Assembly (NCBI GenBank): GCA_963724405.1
Contig: CAVRUQ010000003.1
Span: 1,178,001 to 1,242,000 of the forward strand
Origin: CAVQBJ01 sp963724405
GTDB taxonomy: Bacteria; Actinomycetota; Thermoleophilia; Solirubrobacterales; Solirubrobacteraceae
DNA: 64,000 bases
Direction: 5' to 3'
This document shows, piece by piece, positions 60,703 to 64,000 of this stretch. The position numbers were made by a program, and so were the translations under genes. Below the pieces are notes generated by a model, which was not told where the DNA came from, searched no databases, and worked only from the letters and a program-made list of their open reading frames with translations. Position 1 is the first letter of the stretch. Each line of letters opens with the position of its first letter.

Positions 60703-60969
60703 TCAGGACAGGCCGCTGCCGCAGTCCGCACAGGTGCCGGCGACCGGTCGCGGCCCGGCATTGCGGGCGGGCGCCATCGCTCCGCCGCAAGCCGGGCAAC
60801 GAACGGTCTGGCACGCGGACAGGCCCTCCCATACGCCGGTGATGAGCTCATCCAGCGTCAGGCCTCCGCGCGCCGGCGCCTGCGAGTGGTCCGCGCCGAT
60901 CGCAACGAGGCGTCGATCGCGTCGGGCGCCCGTCGATGACGCCGCGTGCTCGAGCAGGAGCGCGCTCAC
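60703..60969 (-). CDS. Small zinc-ribbon protein co-transcribed with lexA
   Basis: 88 aa. A likely zinc ribbon at the C-terminus has CPACGG...CADCG; an N-terminal helix and a short Leu/Gly region precede it. The GTG overlaps the lexA TGA (GTGA), so it is translated with LexA and should be SOS-induced. It might bind DNA or another SOS protein. No family is recognised. It converges with the DMT transporter gene with 13 bp between stops. Confidence 0.6.
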   Translation of the reverse strand: MSALLLEHAASSTGARRDRRLVAIGADHSQAPARGGLTLDELITGVWEGLSACQTVRCPACGGAMAPARNAGPRPVAGTCADCGSGLS

Positions 60970-61598
60970 GGGACGCTCCGAAAGACCCCGACGACGCGGC
61001 CCATCAGCCGCACCTCACGGCTCCTGATCGGCTCCATCGTCTCGTTCTCGGGCTGCAGCCGGACGTGATCGGACTCGCGGAAGAAGCGCTTCACCGTCGC
61101 CTCCTCGCCGACGAGCGCGACGACGATGTCGCCGTCGTTCGCCGTCTCCTGGCGCCGGACCACGACGTAGTCGCCCTCGAGGATGCCGGCGTTCTTCATC
61201 GAGTCGCCGCGGACGCGCAGGATGTACTCCCCGTCGGTGCCACCCGCGACCTCGGGCACCGTGATGTACTCCTCGATGTTCTCCTCGGCAAGCACGGGCT
61301 GACCGGCGGCGACCGAGCCGACGAGCGGCAGTCCGGCGTGCGTGACGATGCTACGCACGCTGTCGACTGCGTTGCCGACCGCGCGGTCGAGCAGCTCGAT
61401 CGCGCGCGGCTTGGACGGATCGCGGCGCAGCAGGCCGATCTTCTCGAGGTTGGCGAGATGGGCGTGCACCGTGGAGGACGACGCGAGGCCCACCGCCTTG
61501 CCGATGTCGCGCACGGTGGGTGGGTACCCGTACCGCGCCGAGTACTTGCGGATGAAGTCGAAGATCTCCTGCTGGCGCTTCGTCAGGTCGATTTCCAC
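60966..61598 (-). CDS. lexA: LexA repressor
   Basis: 210 aa. The winged-helix DNA-binding N-terminus (LTKRQQEIFDFIRKYSARYGYPPTVRDIGKAVGL) is followed by the self-cleavage site Ala98-Gly99 (VAAGQP), catalytic Ser133 (RGDSMKNAGI) and Lys170 (ATVKRFF). It represses SOS genes and is cleaved with RecA on DNA damage. The GTG at 61598 has GGGGAG upstream and starts the usual VEIDLTKRQQ; a longer form would start upstream of the SOS box. Autoregulation is shown by the CGAACATGTGTTCG box at 61633-61646. Confidence 0.97.
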   Translation of the reverse strand: MEIDLTKRQQEIFDFIRKYSARYGYPPTVRDIGKAVGLASSSTVHAHLANLEKIGLLRRDPSKPRAIELLDRAVGNAVDSVRSIVTHAGLPLVGSVAAGQPVLAEENIEEYITVPEVAGGTDGEYILRVRGDSMKNAGILEGDYVVVRRQETANDGDIVVALVGEEATVKRFFRESDHVRLQPENETMEPIRSREVRLMGRVVGVFRSVP

Positions 61599-61632
61599 GG
61601 TGCTCCCCGTCGTGTCGAACGGCTTGGTCAAA

Positions 61633-61646
61633 CGAACATGTGTTCG
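61633..61646. promoter_or_regulatory. LexA (SOS) box controlling lexA
   Basis: CGAACATGTGTTCG matches the actinobacterial CGAAC-N4-GTTCG operator exactly. A TACTGT -10 box on the minus strand (61648-61653) lies directly next to it, so LexA binding would block the lexA promoter. Confidence 0.93.
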
Positions 61647-61720
61647 TACAGTAGCGCCGCCATCCGACGGATTCAAGGACACTCACCGGGCGGGGCCCCA
61701 CGGCTATACTCGGCGCCTCT

Positions 61721-61805
<85 letters not shown>

Positions 61806-61810
61806 TGACG

Positions 61811-61837
61811 AAAAGGCCCCGTTTGGCGGGGCTTTTT
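61811..61837 (+). terminator. Intrinsic terminator after tRNA-Leu
   Basis: AAAAG-GCCCCG-TTTGG-CGGGGC-TTTTT forms a hairpin with a T run 5 nt after the tRNA. Confidence 0.85.
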
Positions 61838-61948
61838 CTTTGTCACGGGCCGGTACACCGGGACGCCGATTGGACTCCGTCGTGCGGTCTGAGAACCTTG
61901 AGAACGAATGGCGGCTGAACGCGGTGCTTCGCGGCCTGGCGAGGGCAT

Positions 61949-62341
61949 CTACGGCTCGCGTCGAATGACGCTGGTGACGCGGTCGATGGCCCGATCGAAG
62001 GACAGGATCTCGCCAACGCCGCTCGTCTCAGCCTGAGCGACGAGATACGCCTCGGCGAAGTCAAGGCGATCGAGTTCGTAGACCTCGAGTGCGCGAAGGA
62101 GCAGCGCCGCGTCCACCGCGACGATGCTGGGGAGAGCGAGGGCTGCTCGCATCAGCTCCGCCACGCGACGGCGCTCGACCTCGTAGAACGACTCCAGGAC
62201 GTAGACACATTCGGCGAGGACGAGGTCGGCCAGCAGAAGCGGGCCGCGCTCAGCCAGAACGGCTGTCGCCCGGGCGGCCAGCTTCGGCGGGTCGCCCGTC
62301 AGGTGACGGATCAGCACGTTGGTGTCGATGAAGGCCTTCAG
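61949..62341 (-). CDS. PIN-domain toxin (VapC-type), probable CTG start
   Basis: 130 aa from CTG 62341. The PIN fold needs an N-terminal Asp in FIDTNVLI; this is encoded only if translation begins at the CTG that overlaps the antitoxin stop (CTGA). A GTG at 62317 would remove that Asp. Other active-site acids are visible in DLVLAECVYVLE, DFAEAYLVA and ILSFDRAID. It is probably an RNase that cleaves tRNA or rRNA, held inactive by the upstream antitoxin. The overlap suggests tight translational coupling. Confidence 0.85.
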   Translation of the reverse strand: MKAFIDTNVLIRHLTGDPPKLAARATAVLAERGPLLLADLVLAECVYVLESFYEVERRRVAELMRAALALPSIVAVDAALLLRALEVYELDRLDFAEAYLVAQAETSGVGEILSFDRAIDRVTSVIRREP

Positions 62342-62586
62342 CGTTGCCGCCTGGTGCGCTCGGCGCGGGTGCTACGCAACACCTCATCCCAGGATGTCCC
62401 CCGCTTGCCAGCCGGGACTGCGACTGTGCCGGCAAGCGCGAGAAAGTCGGGTGTCTTTGCCACCACAGCTCGCGAGCTTTCGACGCGGAAGAGCAGCTCG
62501 TCGCCTTCGTGAAGATCGAGCGCGTCACGCACGCTCTTGGGGATCGTGACCTGCCCCTTCGACGTGACTCGGGCCGTGGTGTCCAT
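62338..62586 (-). CDS. AbrB/SpoVT-family antitoxin
   Basis: 82 aa. The N-terminal swapped-hairpin motif TARVTSKGQVTIPKSVRDALDLHEGDELLF is typical of AbrB-type antitoxins; the C-terminal region (~45-82) should bind the toxin. The ATG at 62586 has AAGGAGT 8 nt upstream, so the GTG three codons earlier is rejected. It overlaps the toxin start and is preceded by a perfect inverted repeat (62594-62623), presumably its own operator. Confidence 0.88.
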   Translation of the reverse strand: MDTTARVTSKGQVTIPKSVRDALDLHEGDELLFRVESSRAVVAKTPDFLALAGTVAVPAGKRGTSWDEVLRSTRAERTRRQR

Positions 62587-62593
62587 CGAACAC

Positions 62594-62623
62594 ACTCCTT
62601 ACTAGTTTCCTAGAGTAAGGAGT
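62594..62623 (-). promoter_or_regulatory. Palindromic operator overlapping the antitoxin ribosome-binding site
   Basis: ACTCCTTACT (62594-62603) and AGTAAGGAGT (62614-62623) are perfect 10-bp inverted repeats with a 10-nt spacer (AGTTTCCTAG on the plus strand). On the minus strand the second arm contains the AAGGAG Shine-Dalgarno, and a TAGACT -10 box (62621-62626) overlaps the outer edge. Binding of the AbrB-type antitoxin here would repress its own operon. Confidence 0.7.
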
Positions 62624-63134
62624 CTAGCACTGGCCACGAACCTGACTCGCTGTCGCGCATTGCTCGCAAGCAGGCGCGCGCCGAACGCGAGAACGGAGAC
62701 CTGTGGCTCGTCCGTTGCGAAACTGAGGACGGGGCCGTGGCCGTGTTGTGCTTTCACGCGATTGCGATCGTCGGATGCCGTGCAGTCCGAGCTGATCCGG
62801 GCGACCGTGCCGTCGCCGAAGCGGTCGCGCGCTGCGCGCCGGTCAAAGTAGGGAAAGCGATCGTGCGCCAGGGCGCGCTTTCCGCGCGATGCGGGGCGCA
62901 CGCCCGCGCTGGCGAGATGCGCGTCGTGCATTGAAAGCGGAGCTGCGCGAGCCTCCGATCAGACCGCCACTGGTCCCCAATCTCGACAGCCCGGGCCGGC
63001 TCGACGCAGACTTCCGTCGACCCGATCGCTTGCTCAGAGTCAGCAAGTACTCGGTGTGCGAGTTTGGCGAGGAGGGAGGGCGTCGTCCCTCTCGGGTCGT
63101 TGGACCTGCTTCTCAACGGGCACGGGTGCCTTCG
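62624..63134. other. About 510 bp without a convincing gene
   Basis: Several short frames on both strands exist but have no start signals, no recognisable motifs, and mutually overlapping low-complexity translations. Base composition and codon use differ from the flanking chromosome. Together with the adjacent toxin-antitoxin pair and tRNA-Leu this looks like decayed or inserted DNA. Confidence 0.4.
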
Positions 63135-63878
63135 CTATGCGGCGCGGCCGGCGGTGAGACGGAGGCCGCCGTCGCATGGGATGGTGACGCCGGTGACGAA
63201 ACTGTTCGTTGCTAGGGCGAGGATGAGGCTCGCCACTTCGTGTGGTTCTCCGACTCGGCCCAGCGGGCTGGCGTTGGTTGCTGAGCGATGCATCGCTGCG
63301 CGGCGCTCGGACGGCATCGCGTCCCACCATGGCGTGTCGATCACGCCGGGTGAGACCGCGTTAACTCGGATTGGTGCCAGCTCGAGAGCGAGCGGGCGCA
63401 CCATCGCTTCTAGGGCGCCGTTTATGGCCGCAAGGCCGGCGGTACCGGGAAGTGCGGACTGCGCAGAGCCCGCGGTCACCAGCGTGACCGAACCGTCGTT
63501 AGACATCTTCGGCAGGGCAAACTGAAGGCAGGCGACATATGGCAGCGTCTTGGCTTCGAACCCCGCCCGTAGGTCGTCGAGGTCGAGCTCGCGGATCGCT
63601 CCTGCCCCGGACGCGCCGCTGAGCGCGAGCACGAGGTGCGAGATGGAGTCGAGCCCTCCGAACAGCTGACGGAGCTGGTCCGGGTCGCGGGCATCGACTT
63701 GATGCGCCCGGACATCCGCGGTTTGGTGCGCGTGGCGGAGTTCCATCACGGCCGACTCGAGCCGATCCGCGTCACGACCAGTGATGAGGACGCTATGGCC
63801 AGTGTCAATGAACTCGGATGCGGACGCTCTGCCGATCCCGGAACTTCCCCCCATGATGACGGCCGATGGTGCGCTCAT
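63135..63878 (-). CDS. SDR-fold protein lacking the catalytic Tyr/Lys
   Basis: 247 aa. The NAD-binding GGSSGIGRASA and VDARD, the mid-fold LVTAGSAQSA and the C-terminal RVNAVSPGVIDTPWW and FVTGVTIPCDGGLRLT are typical classical SDR elements. The expected Tyr-x3-Lys reads LAAIN, so both catalytic residues are missing. Such proteins may bind a nucleotide without oxidoreductase activity. The ATG overlaps the stop of an upstream gene (ATGA). Its composition is closer to that of the neighbouring acquired-looking DNA. Confidence 0.8.
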   Translation of the reverse strand: MSAPSAVIMGGSSGIGRASASEFIDTGHSVLITGRDADRLESAVMELRHAHQTADVRAHQVDARDPDQLRQLFGGLDSISHLVLALSGASGAGAIRELDLDDLRAGFEAKTLPYVACLQFALPKMSNDGSVTLVTAGSAQSALPGTAGLAAINGALEAMVRPLALELAPIRVNAVSPGVIDTPWWDAMPSERRAAMHRSATNASPLGRVGEPHEVASLILALATNSFVTGVTIPCDGGLRLTAGRAA

Positions 63879-64000
63879 GGCTTGGCTCCTTTCACTTTTG
63901 CCGACGGGTTGGGCACCGCGCGTTGATCGCCCACGGTGAGCCCGTCGGCCTGGACGGTCCGGAGCACCGCGGTGTTGGTCGAGGCGGCCCGCGGAAGGCC
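63875..64000 (-). CDS. C-terminal fragment of an unrecognised gene (cut by the window edge)
   Basis: Only the last ~41 codons are in the window, ending VPNPSAKVKGAKP and a TGA that overlaps the SDR start. The visible residues (ASTNTAVLRTVQADGLTVG) do not identify a family. It should be the first gene of a two-gene operon with the SDR. Confidence 0.5.
   Translation of the reverse strand, partial: GLPRAASTNTAVLRTVQADGLTVGDQRAVPNPSAKVKGAKP

Noticed and set aside
62602..63116. Several 60-120 codon frames on both strands after the antitoxin
   Set aside because: No Shine-Dalgarno, promoter or motif, and they overlap each other; left as a region without a convincing gene.

Overview
This is a very GC-rich bacterial chromosome segment. 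It most likely comes from a high-GC actinobacterium of the Thermoleophilia/Solirubrobacterales type. That placement is inferred from the exported proteins with Ser/Thr-rich linkers and characteristic C-terminal modules, the many FHA proteins and Hanks-type kinases, the actinobacterial LexA box (CGAAC-N4-GTTCG), a GTP-dependent PEP carboxykinase, and the many genes whose -10 box lies only 6-9 nt before the start codon, which suggests leaderless transcripts.

Layout. 0-3.2 kb: a frameshifted patatin-like phospholipase and a convergent NADH dehydrogenase-like flavoprotein, both with cyclic-nucleotide-binding domains. 3.3-9.7 kb: an FHA-TM-propeller protein, a small DUF3307-like membrane protein, and two tandem exported proteins sharing a FecR-like C-terminal domain. 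9.8-12.9 kb: three FHA proteins around a soluble Ser/Thr kinase. 13-19.4 kb: a Rossmann flavoprotein, a membrane protein, a CPA2 antiporter with an unusual duplicated exterior domain, and two exported or anchored proteins. 19.4-24.8 kb: a transmembrane kinase, a CHASE2-adenylate cyclase and a kinase-GAF protein. 24.8-29.3 kb: moaA, a DipZ-like protein, a Cys-rich unknown and a beta-hydroxyacid dehydrogenase.

29.3-37.5 kb is carbon metabolism: pckG, a MaoC hydratase, and a tight run of malyl-CoA-lyase-like, ATP-grasp CoA ligase, CoA ligase alpha and a small ferredoxin, followed by a DNA glycosylase gene with no usable initiator. 37.5-49.2 kb: exported proteins, an acyl-CoA dehydrogenase/SCP2 pair divergent from a thioesterase/acyl-CoA synthetase pair, RidA, a TAP-like hydrolase, a DUF255 thioredoxin protein and a Tim44-like membrane protein. 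49.3-59.2 kb: glnA, a beta-helix lipoprotein, a Cys-less AhpD-like protein, a c-di-AMP riboswitch in front of an unknown membrane protein, a cytochrome c, a LolA-like/ABC exporter operon and a phosphoribosyltransferase-hydrolase fusion.

59.2-64 kb: rnpB with a clear promoter and terminator, a DMT transporter, lexA with its own SOS box and a co-transcribed zinc-ribbon protein, and tRNA-Leu(GAG). After the tRNA comes a stretch with different composition, holding an AbrB/PIN toxin-antitoxin pair with a palindromic operator, about 500 bp without a convincing gene, and an SDR lacking the catalytic Tyr/Lys. The tRNA 3' flank looks like acquired DNA.

The most notable items are the c-di-AMP riboswitch controlling an unrecognised membrane protein, the dense phospho/cyclic-nucleotide signalling set (four FHA proteins, three kinases, one cyclase, two cNMP-binding effectors), the malyl-CoA/ferredoxin operon, and several genes with unusual or missing starts.
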